A stretch of 64,000 bases of DNA from Streptomyces flavofungini (GCF_014650815.1 NZ_BMVR01000008.1:186001-250000); one strand, 5' to 3'; counted from the first letter of the stretch, positions 8,346-17,766 are shown. Program-made: numbers and translations. The notes: generated by a model from the sequence alone, not told the origin.

Positions 8346-8368
8346 GGGTCACCTCCGCTGACGCGGAG
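8346..8368 (-). repeat. Short hairpin repeat after rplQ, copy 1
   Basis: A 23-nt sequence with a CTCCGC/GCGGAG stem followed by GTGACCC lies 7 bp past the rplQ stop. It matches the element after rpsK (10132-10154) at 21 of 23 positions; only the loop differs. Confidence 0.7.
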
Positions 8369-8375
8369 AAAGGAC

Positions 8376-8864
8376 TCAGGCGTCCTTCGACTCCTCGGCG
8401 GCCTCAACCGGCGCGTCCTCGACGGGCGCGTCCTTCTTGAGGGCGTCTTCCTTGACGGCACGCTTGGTGGCCGCCTCGGCCTCACCGGTGGCCGCCTGGG
8501 CCACGGTCAGGGCCTCCACCAGCTCGATGACAGCCATGGGCGCGTTGTCGCCACGGCGGTTACCGATCTTGGTGATACGGGTGTAGCCACCCGGGCGGTT
8601 CTCGTAGCGCGGGCCGATCTCCGTGAAGAGCGTGTGCACGATGCTCTTGTCGGTGATGACCGTCAGGACCTGGCGGCGGTTGTGAAGGTCGCCCTTCTTC
8701 GCCTTGGTGACCAGACGCTCCGCGTAGGGACGCAGACGACGGGCCTTGGCCTCGGTGGTGGTGATGCGGCCGTGCTCGAAGAGCTGCTTGGCGAGGTTCG
8801 CCAGCAGCAGCTTCTCGTGCGCGGCGCTGCCGCCCAGACGGGCACCCTTGGCGGGCTTCGGCAT
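8376..8864 (-). CDS. rplQ: 50S ribosomal protein L17
   Basis: The protein has 162 residues. The first 115 or so form the L17 core (MPKPAKGARLGGSAAHEKLL, then YTRITKIGNRRGDNAPMAVIEL). L17 lies near the peptide exit tunnel of the large subunit. The last 45 residues are an Ala/Glu/Lys-rich extension (EDALKKDAPVEDAPVEAAEE) absent from E. coli L17 and probably disordered. The ribosome-binding site AAGGAG sits just before the ATG. It is the last r-protein of the alpha operon, separated from rpoA by 114 bp that hold a dispersed repeat. Confidence 0.97.
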   Translation of the reverse strand: MPKPAKGARLGGSAAHEKLLLANLAKQLFEHGRITTTEAKARRLRPYAERLVTKAKKGDLHNRRQVLTVITDKSIVHTLFTEIGPRYENRPGGYTRITKIGNRRGDNAPMAVIELVEALTVAQAATGEAEAATKRAVKEDALKKDAPVEDAPVEAAEESKDA

Positions 8865-8919
8865 GGTGTTACTCCTTGATGTCTGCCCCGGCCGTGTCAG
8901 GTACCGGAGTCAGTGGACC

Positions 8920-8973
8920 GCGCCCCGTCAGAGGCGCGGGGAACTGCGCGACCGGCCGAAGCCGGTCCGCAGC
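8920..8973 (-). repeat. Streptomyces-type dispersed intergenic repeat
   Basis: On the minus strand the sequence GGTCGCGCAGTTCCCCGCG, flanked by GACCGGC/GCCGGTC and GCGCC/GGCGC arms, fills most of the rpoA-rplQ gap. I recognise this core from many Streptomyces intergenic regions. The identification rests on memory, not on a search. Confidence 0.6.
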
Positions 8974-8978
8974 CAAAA

Positions 8979-10001
8979 TCAGTACTGCTCGGTCTCGACG
9001 AAGCCCGCGTCCGCGTCGTCGTCGGCGCCGAAGGCGTCCGCGGCGGCGGTCGGGTCGAATCCGGGCGGGCTGTCCTTGAGGGCCAGACCCATCCCGTTGA
9101 GCTTCATCTTGACCTCGTCGATCGACTTCGCACCGAAGTTGCGAATGTCGAGCAGGTCCGCCTCGGAGCGGGCGACGAGCTCGCCGACCGAGTGGATGCC
9201 CTCACGCTTGAGGCAGTTGTACGACCGAACGGTGAGCTCCAGCTCCTCGATCGGCAGCGCCAGATCAGCGGCGAGGGCGGCGTCCGTCGGGGACGGACCC
9301 ATGTCGATGCCCTCGGCGTCGATGTTCAGCTCGCGGGCGAGACCGAACAGCTCGACGAGCGTCTTGCCGGCGGAGGCCATGGCGTCACGCGGACGCATCG
9401 CCTGCTTGGTCTCGACGTCGACGATGAGCTTGTCGAAGTCGGTGCGCTGCTCGACTCGGGTGGCCTCGACCTTGTAGGTCACCTTGAGGACCGGCGAGTA
9501 GATGGAGTCGACCGGGATGCGGCCGATCTCCTGGCCGACCTGCTTGTTCTGCACGGCGGAGACGTAGCCGCGACCGCGCTCGACGGTCAGCTCCATCTCC
9601 AGCTTGCCCTTGCCGTTGAGCGTGGCGAGGACGAGGTCGGGGTTGTGCACCTCGACACCGGCCGGGGGCGCGATGTCGGCGGCGGTGACCAGACCCGGGC
9701 CCTGCTTGCGCAGGTACATCACGACCGGCTCGTCGTGCTCCGAGGAGACCACGAGCTGCTTGATGTTGAGGATGAGGTCGGTGACGTCTTCCTTGACGCC
9801 CGGCACGGTGGTGAACTCGTGCAGCACACCGTCGATGCGGATGGACGTGACGGCCGCACCCGGGATCGAGGAGAGCAGGGTCCGGCGCAGGGAGTTGCCG
9901 AGGGTGTAGCCGAAGCCCGGCTCCAGCGGCTCGATGACGAACCGGGAGCGGAACTCGTCGACGACCTCTTCGGTCAACGAGGGACGCTGAGCGATCAGCA
10001 T
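8979..10001 (-). CDS. rpoA: DNA-directed RNA polymerase subunit alpha
   Basis: The 340-residue alpha subunit dimerises to nucleate RNA polymerase assembly. The N-terminal domain (to about residue 230) shows EPLEPGFGYTLGNSLRRTLLSS, the alpha dimer signature. The C-terminal domain after a short linker carries the helix-hairpin-helix region ELTVRSYNCLKREGIHSVGEL, which contacts UP-element DNA and activators. The C-terminus is acidic (DADAGFVETEQY). It sits between rpsK and rplQ in the standard alpha-operon order. A perfect 15-bp hairpin lies 60 bp upstream of the start. Confidence 0.98.
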   Translation of the reverse strand: MLIAQRPSLTEEVVDEFRSRFVIEPLEPGFGYTLGNSLRRTLLSSIPGAAVTSIRIDGVLHEFTTVPGVKEDVTDLILNIKQLVVSSEHDEPVVMYLRKQGPGLVTAADIAPPAGVEVHNPDLVLATLNGKGKLEMELTVERGRGYVSAVQNKQVGQEIGRIPVDSIYSPVLKVTYKVEATRVEQRTDFDKLIVDVETKQAMRPRDAMASAGKTLVELFGLARELNIDAEGIDMGPSPTDAALAADLALPIEELELTVRSYNCLKREGIHSVGELVARSEADLLDIRNFGAKSIDEVKMKLNGMGLALKDSPPGFDPTAAADAFGADDDADAGFVETEQY

Positions 10002-10060
10002 GAAGTGATTCCTTCAGTCAGGGGCACCCACTATTTGATGCCCTGAGTAGTACAAGGGTA

Positions 10061-10094
10061 CGGGCGGTACGGCTCCGGAGAGCCGTACCGCCCG
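10061..10094 (-). other. Perfect 15-bp hairpin in the rpsK-rpoA gap
   Basis: CGGGCGGTACGGCTC pairs perfectly with its complement around a 4-nt loop, midway between the rpsK stop and the rpoA start. No T tract follows on the minus strand. It may be an RNA-processing or stability element, or a weak terminator, rather than a full stop. Confidence 0.65.
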
Positions 10095-10131
10095 AAAACC
10101 TGAGACAACCGTGCGTCCGACGCGGCGGCGC

Positions 10132-10154
10132 GGGTCACCTCCGCTCGCGCGGAG
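10132..10154 (-). repeat. Short hairpin repeat after rpsK, copy 2
   Basis: This is the partner of the element at 8346-8368: the same CTCCGC/GCGGAG stem and GTGACCC tail with a different loop. It lies 17 bp past the rpsK stop codon. Confidence 0.7.
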
Positions 10155-10171
10155 AGCACCGCCGAGACGAA

Positions 10172-10576
10172 TCAGACGCGGCGGCGCTTGGGCGGACGGC
10201 AGCCGTTGTGCGGCGTGGGGGTGACGTCCTGGATCGAACCGACCTCGAGGCCCGTGGCCTGGAGGGAGCGGATCGCGGTCTCACGGCCGGAGCCGGGACC
10301 CTTGACGAAGACGTCGACCTTGCGCATGCCGTGCTCCTGCGCGCGACGGGCAGCCGACTCGGCGGCCATCTGCGCGGCGAACGGCGTGGACTTGCGCGAG
10401 CCCTTGAAGCCGACGTGGCCGGCGGAGGCCCAGGAGATCACGTTGCCGGTCGGGTCCGTGATGGACACGATCGTGTTGTTGAACGTGCTCTTGATGTGGG
10501 CGTGCCCGTGAGCGACGTTCTTCTTTTCCTTGCGGCGCACCTTCTTGGCAGCGCCCTGACGACCCTTGGGGGGCAT
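10172..10576 (-). CDS. rpsK: 30S ribosomal protein S11
   Basis: The 134-residue protein shows the S11 signature in KGPGSGRETAIRSLQATGLE and the conserved C-terminus PHNGCRPPKRRRV. S11 forms part of the small-subunit platform near the E site and the Shine-Dalgarno region. The N-terminus has a Lys/Arg-rich segment (GRQGAAKKVRRKEKKN). It is preceded by rpsM with a 65-bp gap and followed by rpoA. An AGGAG ribosome-binding site precedes the ATG. Confidence 0.97.
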   Translation of the reverse strand: MPPKGRQGAAKKVRRKEKKNVAHGHAHIKSTFNNTIVSITDPTGNVISWASAGHVGFKGSRKSTPFAAQMAAESAARRAQEHGMRKVDVFVKGPGSGRETAIRSLQATGLEVGSIQDVTPTPHNGCRPPKRRRV

Positions 10577-10641
10577 CTATTACTCCTACGGGAGGTGGTC
10601 GGTCCTGCAGCGTCAGCTGTCGATAGACCGCTGAGCGAGGA

Positions 10642-11022
10642 CTACTTCTTGCCCGGCTTCTTCTTGCCGGCGATGGCGCGACGCGGGCCCTTGCGGGTGC
10701 GAGCGTTGGTGCTGGTGCGCTGACCGCGGACGGGCAGGCCACGGCGGTGACGCAGACCCTGGTAGCAGCCGATCTCGACCTTGCGGCGGATGTCGGCCTG
10801 AATCTCGCGACGGAGGTCACCCTCGGTCTTGATGTTCTGGTCCACGAACTCGCGGATCTTGACCAGGTCCTCTTCGGACAGGTCGCGAACGCGGGTGTTG
10901 CGGTCGATACCGGTGGCGTCCAGCGTCTGCTGGGACAGCGTCCGGCCGATGCCGAACACGTAGGTGAGCGCGACCTCGATGCGCTTGTCGCGCGGGAGGT
11001 CAACGCCTTCAACGCGTGCCAT
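10642..11022 (-). CDS. rpsM: 30S ribosomal protein S13
   Basis: This 126-residue protein has the S13 N-terminus MARVEGVDLPRDKRIEVALT, the helix-two-turn-helix region around YVFGIGRTLSQQTL, and the signature RHRRGLPVRGQRT. The C-terminal tail is strongly basic (GKKKPGKK). S13 sits in the head of the 30S subunit and contacts the 50S and P-site tRNA. A 220-bp gap separates it from rpmJ upstream; that gap holds a small GC-rich hairpin and no gene. Confidence 0.97.
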   Translation of the reverse strand: MARVEGVDLPRDKRIEVALTYVFGIGRTLSQQTLDATGIDRNTRVRDLSEEDLVKIREFVDQNIKTEGDLRREIQADIRRKVEIGCYQGLRHRRGLPVRGQRTSTNARTRKGPRRAIAGKKKPGKK

Positions 11023-11242
11023 TCATGGCTCCTGTTAATACTCGGAGGTCTTCAGCAGAACCGCTCCCAACCGCCGTTCCCCTCCGGTGGCAGACCACCA
11101 CGAGGAGTCGGTACGAACTGGGTCCCCGGCCTCCGACCGGGGGTGTCGCCCTCCATTACCGCTGTTGGACCTGAAGAGGGACGGGTCCTGCACATGTGCT
11201 GTTACGTGCGTCGCGCGAAAATCTGCGAGTGCAGTACGTGCG

Positions 11243-11356
11243 TCAGCCCTGGCGCTGCTTGTGGCGCGGGTTGTCGCAAATGATCATGACCCGGCCGTGA
11301 CGGCGGATCACCCTGCACTTGTCGCAGATCTTCTTGACGCTCGGCTTGACCTTCAT
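11243..11356 (-). CDS. rpmJ: 50S ribosomal protein L36 (zinc-binding form)
   Basis: This 37-residue gene begins MKVKPSVKKICDKCRVIRRH and ends KQRQG. The zinc ligands of the C+ form are all present: Cys11, Cys14, Cys27 and His32. L36 is the smallest large-subunit protein and binds 23S rRNA. It lies in its usual position between infA and rpsM, 57 bp after infA. The intact zinc site matters because many actinomycetes also carry a cysteine-free paralog that is made when zinc is scarce. Confidence 0.96.
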   Translation of the reverse strand: MKVKPSVKKICDKCRVIRRHGRVMIICDNPRHKQRQG

Positions 11357-11413
11357 TGGTGAGGTTCTCCGGGTCAGTGCCACCACCCCGCCGGAGCGGG
11401 GTGCGGGCAAGAT

Positions 11414-11635
11414 CTACTTGTACCGGTAGACGATCCGGCCACGCGTCAGGTCGTACGGAGACAGCTCCACCACGACCCGGTCGTCAGGGAGGATGCGGAT
11501 GTAGTGCATGCGCATCTTGCCGCTGATGTGTGCCAGGACCTGGTGGCCGTTCTGGAGCTCCACCTTGAACATGGCGTTCGGAAGAGACTCGACGACAGTG
11601 CCTTCGATCTCGATGGCACCTTGCTTCTTGGCCAC
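11414..11635 (-). CDS. infA: Translation initiation factor IF-1
   Basis: The 73-residue S1/OB-fold protein (MAKKQGAIEIEGTVVESLPN, ending RGRIVYRYK) has full family length. IF-1 binds the 30S A site during initiation and works with IF-2 and IF-3. The start is GTG, with a GAAGGG ribosome-binding site 6 nt upstream. A promoter at 11714-11743 heads the infA-rpmJ-rpsM-rpsK-rpoA-rplQ operon, separate from map, which is 265 bp upstream. Confidence 0.97.
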   Translation of the reverse strand: MAKKQGAIEIEGTVVESLPNAMFKVELQNGHQVLAHISGKMRMHYIRILPDDRVVVELSPYDLTRGRIVYRYK

Positions 11636-11713
11636 GCTTCGCCCTTCGAATCGACTACCTTGATCGACTCTGTGAGCGTTACGCAGACATGCGAATGCAC
11701 GAGAGCCGACGCG

Positions 11714-11743
11714 TCAGTCTACGTCAGTGCACTCGGAAAGACG
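11714..11743 (-). promoter_or_regulatory. Predicted infA operon promoter
   Basis: TTCGTC (11743-11738), an 18-bp spacer and TAGACT (11719-11714) form a good -10 with a weaker -35. The start site would be near 11707, giving a leader of about 72 nt. The rest of the 265-bp map-infA gap holds no gene. Confidence 0.55.
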
Positions 11744-11900
11744 AATCGGGTATGACTGCCCGCCAACGAAGATCCTTAAGCAAGGACGCGGTCAGGGGCC
11801 CGGCACGGCGTAACCGGCGGACGGGGGCAGCCTCGGGCCGCCGCCCCGGGCAGCCCCGGGCCAGCGAGTCGGACGGCCCCGGTCAGGCGGGGCGCGGGGC

Positions 11901-12737
11901 TCAGCCCAGCGGGTCCGGCGCCGCCGTGATGCCGTACTCCGCCAGCTTCGCCTTGCCGCCGTCGGGGGCGGTGAGGACGAGCGGGCCCTGCTCCGTCAGC
12001 GCGACGGAGTGCTCCCAGTGCGAGGACCAGGTCCCGTCGGTCGTGATGACCGTCCAGTCGTCCTCGAGCACCTGGGTCTTGGCGGTGCCGAGCGACACCA
12101 TCGGCTCGATGGCCAGGCACAGGCCGGGCACCAGCTTGGGGCCGCGGCCGCGGCGGCGCTCCACGTAGTTCAGCAGGTGCGGGTCCATGTGCATCTCGGT
12201 GCCGATGCCGTGGCCGCCGTAGTCCTCGACGATGCCGTACTTGCCGCGGGCCGGGCGGGGCTGGCGGCGGATGTAGGTCTCGATGGCGCGGGAGATGTCG
12301 ACGAGCCGGTTGCCCTGCTTCATGGCCGCGATCCCGGCCCACATCGACTCCTCGGTCACCCGGGAGAGCTCGATCAGCTCGGGCGCGTGCCCACTGCCCA
12401 CGAAGGCGGTGAACGCCGCGTCGCCGTGCCAGCCGTCGATGATCGCGCCGGCGTCGATCGAGATGATGTCGCCGTCCTCGAGGACCACGTCGGCGCTCGG
12501 GATGCCGTGGACGACGACCTCGTTCTTGGAGGTGCAGATGGTCGCCGGGAAGCCGCCGTACCCGAGGAAGTTCGGCTTGGCGTCGTGCTCGGCGAGGACC
12601 TTGCGGGCCACGTCGTCGAGGTCCTTGGTGGTCGCCCCGGGGACCGCCGCCTCGCGGGTCGCCTTGTGCATGGCGGCGACGACAAGTCCCGCCGCCCGCA
12701 TCTTCGCGATCTGCTCGGGAGTCTTGATCTGCACCAT
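11901..12737 (-). CDS. map: Methionine aminopeptidase, type I
   Basis: The 278-residue enzyme removes the initiator Met from nascent proteins using a dinuclear metal centre. The metal-ligand motifs are in order: SIDAGAIIDGWHGDAAFTAF (two Asp), GHGIGTEMHMDP (His), CLAIEPM (Glu) and, near the C-terminus, WSSHWEHSVALTEQGPLVLT (Glu). It starts ATG-GTG-CAG (MVQIKTPEQIAKMRAAG). It follows adk in the secY-adk-map operon common to actinobacteria, with a 148-bp gap. Confidence 0.96.
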   Translation of the reverse strand: MVQIKTPEQIAKMRAAGLVVAAMHKATREAAVPGATTKDLDDVARKVLAEHDAKPNFLGYGGFPATICTSKNEVVVHGIPSADVVLEDGDIISIDAGAIIDGWHGDAAFTAFVGSGHAPELIELSRVTEESMWAGIAAMKQGNRLVDISRAIETYIRRQPRPARGKYGIVEDYGGHGIGTEMHMDPHLLNYVERRRGRGPKLVPGLCLAIEPMVSLGTAKTQVLEDDWTVITTDGTWSSHWEHSVALTEQGPLVLTAPDGGKAKLAEYGITAAPDPLG

Positions 12738-12885
12738 GTCCGGGCCTGAGCCTTTCTGAACCTACGAGTACGTCGTGCGGGGGGCACCCACCACGATACG
12801 GCCGCTCCCGCACCCGCCGCCCCCCGTCCACAGCTGGGCCGCGGCACCCGCTCGGGGTACCGCGGCCCAGTCGAGACCGATCTTG

Positions 12886-13541
12886 TCAGGCGTTCTCGCC
12901 CGCGAGCGCGGCCATGGCGCGCTTCGTGACCTCGTCCACCTTGCCGAGCGCGGAGATCGTCACCACCAGGCCCTGGGCCTTGTAGTGGTCGATGATCGGC
13001 TCGGTCTCGCGGTGGTAGACGTCGAGCCGCTTGCGCACGGTCTCTTCCTTGTCGTCACCGCGCTGGTACAGCTCGCCGCCGCAGACGTCGCAGACACCTT
13101 CCTGCTTCGGCTGGCTGTACGTCACGTGGAAGACGTGGCTGGAGTCGTTGCGGCAGATGCGGCGGCCCGCGATGCGCTTGACGACCTCGTCCTCGGGGAC
13201 TTCCAGGTCGAGGACCGCGTCGAGCTTCTGGCCGTCGGCCTTGAGGGCCTCGTCGAGCGCCTCGGCCTGCGAGACGTTGCGCGGGAAACCGTCGAGCAGG
13301 AAGCCGTTCTCGGCGTCCGGCTGAGCCATGCGGTCCTGGGCCATGCCGATGGTCACCTCGTCGGGCACCAGGTTGCCGGCGTCCATGAACGCCTTCGCCT
13401 GCTTGCCCAGCTCCGTGCCCTGACTGATGTTGGCCCTGAAGAGGTCGCCCGTGGAGATGTGCGGGATCGACAGGTTCTTGGCAAGGAACGCGGCCTGCGT
13501 TCCCTTGCCGGCACCGGGCGGCCCGACTAGGACGATACGCA

Positions 13542-13542
<1 letters not shown>
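12886..13542 (-). CDS. adk: Adenylate kinase
   Basis: The 218-residue enzyme interconverts ATP plus AMP and two ADP. It starts with the P-loop MRIVLVGPPGAGKGTQAAFL. The AMP-binding STGDLFR and the DGFPRN signature follow. A long LID domain (about residues 127-165) keeps CDVCGG but has lost the second Cys of the first zinc pair (CRND in place of CxxC), so zinc binding may be altered. The ATG overlaps the TGA of secY by one base, giving tight translational coupling. A longer in-frame extension upstream lies inside secY and is rejected. Confidence 0.96.
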
Positions 13543-14855
<1,313 letters not shown>

Positions 14856-15038
14856 GGTGCCTCCTGCGACCCCCGCGCTACTGCGTCAGAGGTGACGGTG
14901 GTGAGTCCGACGGATAAGTACGTAACTGCGACGAGAAAAACAGGCAAGAACCGCACGCTCTGTCGCGAGGACAGACCGCGCGGAAAGTAACAGTGCACGC
15001 CACCTTACCGGCGACCGTGCCCCCCTTGGAACGACCAA

Positions 15039-15070
15039 CCGGGGATGCCCCTTTTGTGGGGCATCCCCGG
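15039..15070 (-). terminator. Terminator after rplO
   Basis: A perfect 13-bp stem (CCGGGGATGCCCC) with a 6-nt loop is extended by imperfect pairs and followed on the minus strand by TTGGTCGTT. It closes the spc operon and separates it from secY. Confidence 0.75.
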
Positions 15071-15106
15071 TCGGGATCGCTCAAGTCATCGAGACGCCTG
15101 GGAAAT

Positions 15107-15562
15107 TCAGACGAGCTCGGTGACGGTACCGCCGGCGGCGGTGATCTTCTCCTTGGCGGAGCCGGAGACGGCGTCAACCGTCACCTGCAGCGCCACGGAG
15201 ATCTCACCCTGGCCGAGGACCTTGACAAGGCTGTTCTTGCGAACGGCGCCCTTGGCGACCAGGTCGGCCACCGTGACCTCGCCACCCTCGGGGTAGAGGG
15301 AGGCGAGCTTGTCCAGGTTGACGACCTGGAACTCGGTCTTGAACGGGTTCTTGAAGCCCTTGAGCTTCGGGAGGCGCATGTGGAGGGGCATCTGCCCGCC
15401 CTCGAAGCGCTCCGGAACCTGGTAACGGGCCTTGGTGCCCTTGGTACCACGACCGGCCGTCTTACCCTTCGACGCCTCACCACGACCGACACGGGTCTTC
15501 GCGGTCTTGGCGCCGGGGGCGGGACGGAGGTTGTGGATCTTGAGCGGGTTGTTCTCCGCCAT
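15107..15562 (-). CDS. rplO: 50S ribosomal protein L15
   Basis: This 151-residue protein has the L15 glycine-rich N-terminal arm (GAKTAKTRVGRGEASKGKTA) and the KGFKNPFKTEFQVVNLDKL core. L15 is a late-assembly 23S rRNA protein. It is the last r-protein before secY. rpmD ends 2 bp upstream, so translation is probably coupled. The terminator at 15039-15070 follows the stop codon. Confidence 0.97.
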   Translation of the reverse strand: MAENNPLKIHNLRPAPGAKTAKTRVGRGEASKGKTAGRGTKGTKARYQVPERFEGGQMPLHMRLPKLKGFKNPFKTEFQVVNLDKLASLYPEGGEVTVADLVAKGAVRKNSLVKVLGQGEISVALQVTVDAVSGSAKEKITAAGGTVTELV

Positions 15563-15564
15563 GA

Positions 15565-15747
15565 TCAGTCGACCTCCTCGACCGTCACGAGGTGGCGGAC
15601 GGTGTGCACCATGCCGCGGAACTCGGGACGATCCTCCTTGACGACCTGCGTGTTGATGCCCTTGAGACCAAGGGAGCGCAGGGTGTCGCGGTGGTTCTGC
15701 TTGCTACCGATGTACGACTTCGTCTGCGTGATCTTGAGCTGAGCCAT
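15565..15747 (-). CDS. rpmD: 50S ribosomal protein L30
   Basis: The 60-residue protein begins MAQLKITQTKSYIGSKQNHR and ends VRHLVTVEEVD, the full length of bacterial L30. The frame stays open upstream through rpsE, but this ATG gives the canonical N-terminus and lies 3 bp from the rpsE stop codon. It sits between rpsE and rplO, the standard spc-operon order. Confidence 0.96.
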   Translation of the reverse strand: MAQLKITQTKSYIGSKQNHRDTLRSLGLKGINTQVVKEDRPEFRGMVHTVRHLVTVEEVD

Positions 15748-15749
15748 GA

Positions 15750-16355
15750 TTACGCACCCGCTCCCGCACGCGCACGCAGGAGAGCCGCGGGGGCGACGTC
15801 CTCGAGCGGCAGACCGCGGCGGGCCGCGATCTCCTCGGGACGCTGCAGGCCCTTGAGGGCCGCCACGGTCGCGTGCACGATGTTGATCGCGTTGTCGGAG
15901 CCCAGGGACTTCGACAGGATGTCGTGAACGCCGGCGCACTCCAGCACGGCACGCACCGGGCCACCGGCGATAACGCCGGTACCGGGGGAAGCAGGCTTCA
16001 GCAGGACGACGCCCGCGGCCTTCTCACCCTGGATGGGGTGCGGGATGGTGCCCTGGATACGGGGGACCTTGAAGAAGTGCTTCTTGGCCTCCTCAACACC
16101 CTTGGCGATGGCGGCCGGCACCTCCTTGGCCTTGCCGTAACCGACACCCACGGTGCCGTCACCGTCGCCCACCACGACCAGCGCGGTGAAGCTGAAGCGA
16201 CGACCACCCTTCACAACCTTGGCGACGCGGTTGATCGCGACAACGCGCTCAACGTATGCGGTCTTCTCGGCGGCGGCAGCGCCACCGTCACGGCCCTTCC
16301 GGTCCCGCCGCTCGCCGCCACCGGCACCGCTTCCACGGCGCTGGGGTCCAGCCAT
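15750..16355 (-). CDS. rpsE: 30S ribosomal protein S5
   Basis: The 201-residue protein has the double-stranded-RNA-binding S5 core (KTAYVERVVAINRVAKVVKGGRRF, then GYGKAKEVPAAIAKGVEEAKK). S5 lines the mRNA entry tunnel and affects decoding fidelity. The first 35 residues or so are a Gly/Arg-rich extension (RRGSGAGGGERRDRKGRDGG), longer than in E. coli. The spectinomycin-loop region, VVKGGRRFSFTALVVVGDGDG, looks wild type. There is a 61-bp gap to rplR upstream. Confidence 0.97.
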   Translation of the reverse strand: MAGPQRRGSGAGGGERRDRKGRDGGAAAAEKTAYVERVVAINRVAKVVKGGRRFSFTALVVVGDGDGTVGVGYGKAKEVPAAIAKGVEEAKKHFFKVPRIQGTIPHPIQGEKAAGVVLLKPASPGTGVIAGGPVRAVLECAGVHDILSKSLGSDNAINIVHATVAALKGLQRPEEIAARRGLPLEDVAPAALLRARAGAGA

Positions 16356-16416
16356 TGGATTACCTCTCTCTTTTCCGCTAGCTACGCAGTGACATCAGTC
16401 GCTGCGCGACGGGGCC

Positions 16417-16800
16417 TCAGAACTTGAGCCCGGCTTCGCGGGCGGCGTCCGCCAGGGCGGCGATGCGCCCGGCGTACTGGTTACCACCACGGTCGAAAAC
16501 GACAGCCTCGACACCGGCGGCCTTGGCACGCTCGGCGACCAGGGCGCCGACCTGCTTGGCCTGCGCGGACTTGTCGCCCTCGCCACCGCGGATCGACGAG
16601 TCCAGGGTGGACGCCGACGCCAGGGTGTGACCCTTAACGTCGTCGATCACCTGGGCGACGATGTTGCGGTTGGAGCGCGTCACGACCAGGCGCGGACGCT
16701 CGGCCGTACCGGAGATGTGCTTCCGGATACGAATGTGACGGCGCTTGATGGCAGCACGCTTGTAAGCGTCGCCCTTAGCAATCTTGACACCGTATGCCAT
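16417..16800 (-). CDS. rplR: 50S ribosomal protein L18
   Basis: This 127-residue 5S rRNA-binding protein shows RRHIRIRKHISGTAERPRL and the C-terminal FDRGGNQYAGRIAALADAAREAG motif. L18 joins L5 and L25 in the central protuberance. It starts 3 bp after the rplF stop codon, so the two are translationally coupled. The length matches actinobacterial homologs. Confidence 0.97.
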   Translation of the reverse strand: MAYGVKIAKGDAYKRAAIKRRHIRIRKHISGTAERPRLVVTRSNRNIVAQVIDDVKGHTLASASTLDSSIRGGEGDKSAQAKQVGALVAERAKAAGVEAVVFDRGGNQYAGRIAALADAAREAGLKF

Positions 16801-16803
16801 GGC

Positions 16804-17343
16804 TTACTTACCCGCCTTTCCGACCTTGCGGCGGATGACTTCGCCCTCGTACTTGACGCCCTTGGCCTTGTACGGGTCAGGCTTGCGCAGCTTGCGGATG
16901 TTGGCCGCAACCTCGCCGACCTTCTGCTTGTCGATGCCCTCGACCGAGAACTTGGTCGGCGACTCGACCTTGAACGAGATGCCCTCGGGCGCCTCGATCA
17001 GGATCGGGTGGCTGTAGCCGAGCGAGAACTCCAGGTTGGAGCCCTTCGCCAGGACGCGGTAACCGACACCGCTGATCTCGAGCTTCTTCACGTAACCCTG
17101 GGTCACGCCGGTGATCATGTTCGCCACCAGCGTGCGGGACAGGCCGTGCAGGGCCTTGTTCTGACGCTCGTCGTTGGGGCGGGTGACGTTCAGAACGCCG
17201 TCCTCGCCCTTAGCGATCTCGATCGGCGCGACAACGGTGTGGTTCAGGGTGCCCTTGGGGCCCTTCACCGAGACCGCCTGTCCGTCGATGGTGACGTCCA
17301 CGCCGGCGGGAACCGTGATGGGGAGCTTGCCAATACGCGACAT
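16804..17343 (-). CDS. rplF: 50S ribosomal protein L6
   Basis: The 179-residue protein contains two related alpha/beta repeats, starting MSRIGKLPITVPAGVDVTID and ending with the L6 signature PDPYKAKGVKYEGEVIRRK. L6 lies near the factor-binding site at the base of the L7/L12 stalk. rpsH ends 24 bp upstream and rplR follows 3 bp later, in the normal spc order. Confidence 0.97.
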   Translation of the reverse strand: MSRIGKLPITVPAGVDVTIDGQAVSVKGPKGTLNHTVVAPIEIAKGEDGVLNVTRPNDERQNKALHGLSRTLVANMITGVTQGYVKKLEISGVGYRVLAKGSNLEFSLGYSHPILIEAPEGISFKVESPTKFSVEGIDKQKVGEVAANIRKLRKPDPYKAKGVKYEGEVIRRKVGKAGK

Positions 17344-17367
17344 AGCTGTTTCCTCCGTTCCCTTCCG

Positions 17368-17766
17368 CTACCAGACGTAGGCGAGGACTTCCCCACCCAC
17401 GCCCTTCTTGCCCGCCTGCTGGCCGGTGAGCAGACCGTGCGACGTGGAGATGATCGCCACGCCCAGGCCGCCGAGCACCTTCGGCAGGTTGGTGGACTTC
17501 GCGTAAACGCGCAGACCAGGCTTCGAGATCCGCTTGATGCCCGCGATGGAGCGCTCACGGTTCGGCCCGAACTTCAGCTCGAGGACGAGGTTCTTGCCGA
17601 CCTCGGCGTCCTCGACCTTCCAGCCGGTGATGAAGCCCTCCTGCTGGAGGATCTCCGCGATGTGCGACTTGATCTTGCTGTGCGGCATCGACACGGAGTC
17701 GTGGTATGCCGAGTTCGCGTTCCGCAGACGCGTAAGCATGTCTGCGATCGGATCAGTCATGGTCAT
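17368..17766 (-). CDS. rpsH: 30S ribosomal protein S8
   Basis: The 132-residue protein binds the central domain of 16S rRNA and in E. coli represses the spc operon. It begins MTMTDPIADMLTRLRNANSA and carries STSHGLLTGQQA near the C-terminus, both S8 signatures. A 223-bp gap separates it from rpsZ upstream, unusually long inside this operon. The gap has AGG-rich and CCGTA stretches and could hold an internal promoter (TAGGCT near 17903-17908) or a regulatory leader. No gene was found in it. Confidence 0.97.
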   Translation of the reverse strand: MTMTDPIADMLTRLRNANSAYHDSVSMPHSKIKSHIAEILQQEGFITGWKVEDAEVGKNLVLELKFGPNRERSIAGIKRISKPGLRVYAKSTNLPKVLGGLGVAIISTSHGLLTGQQAGKKGVGGEVLAYVW

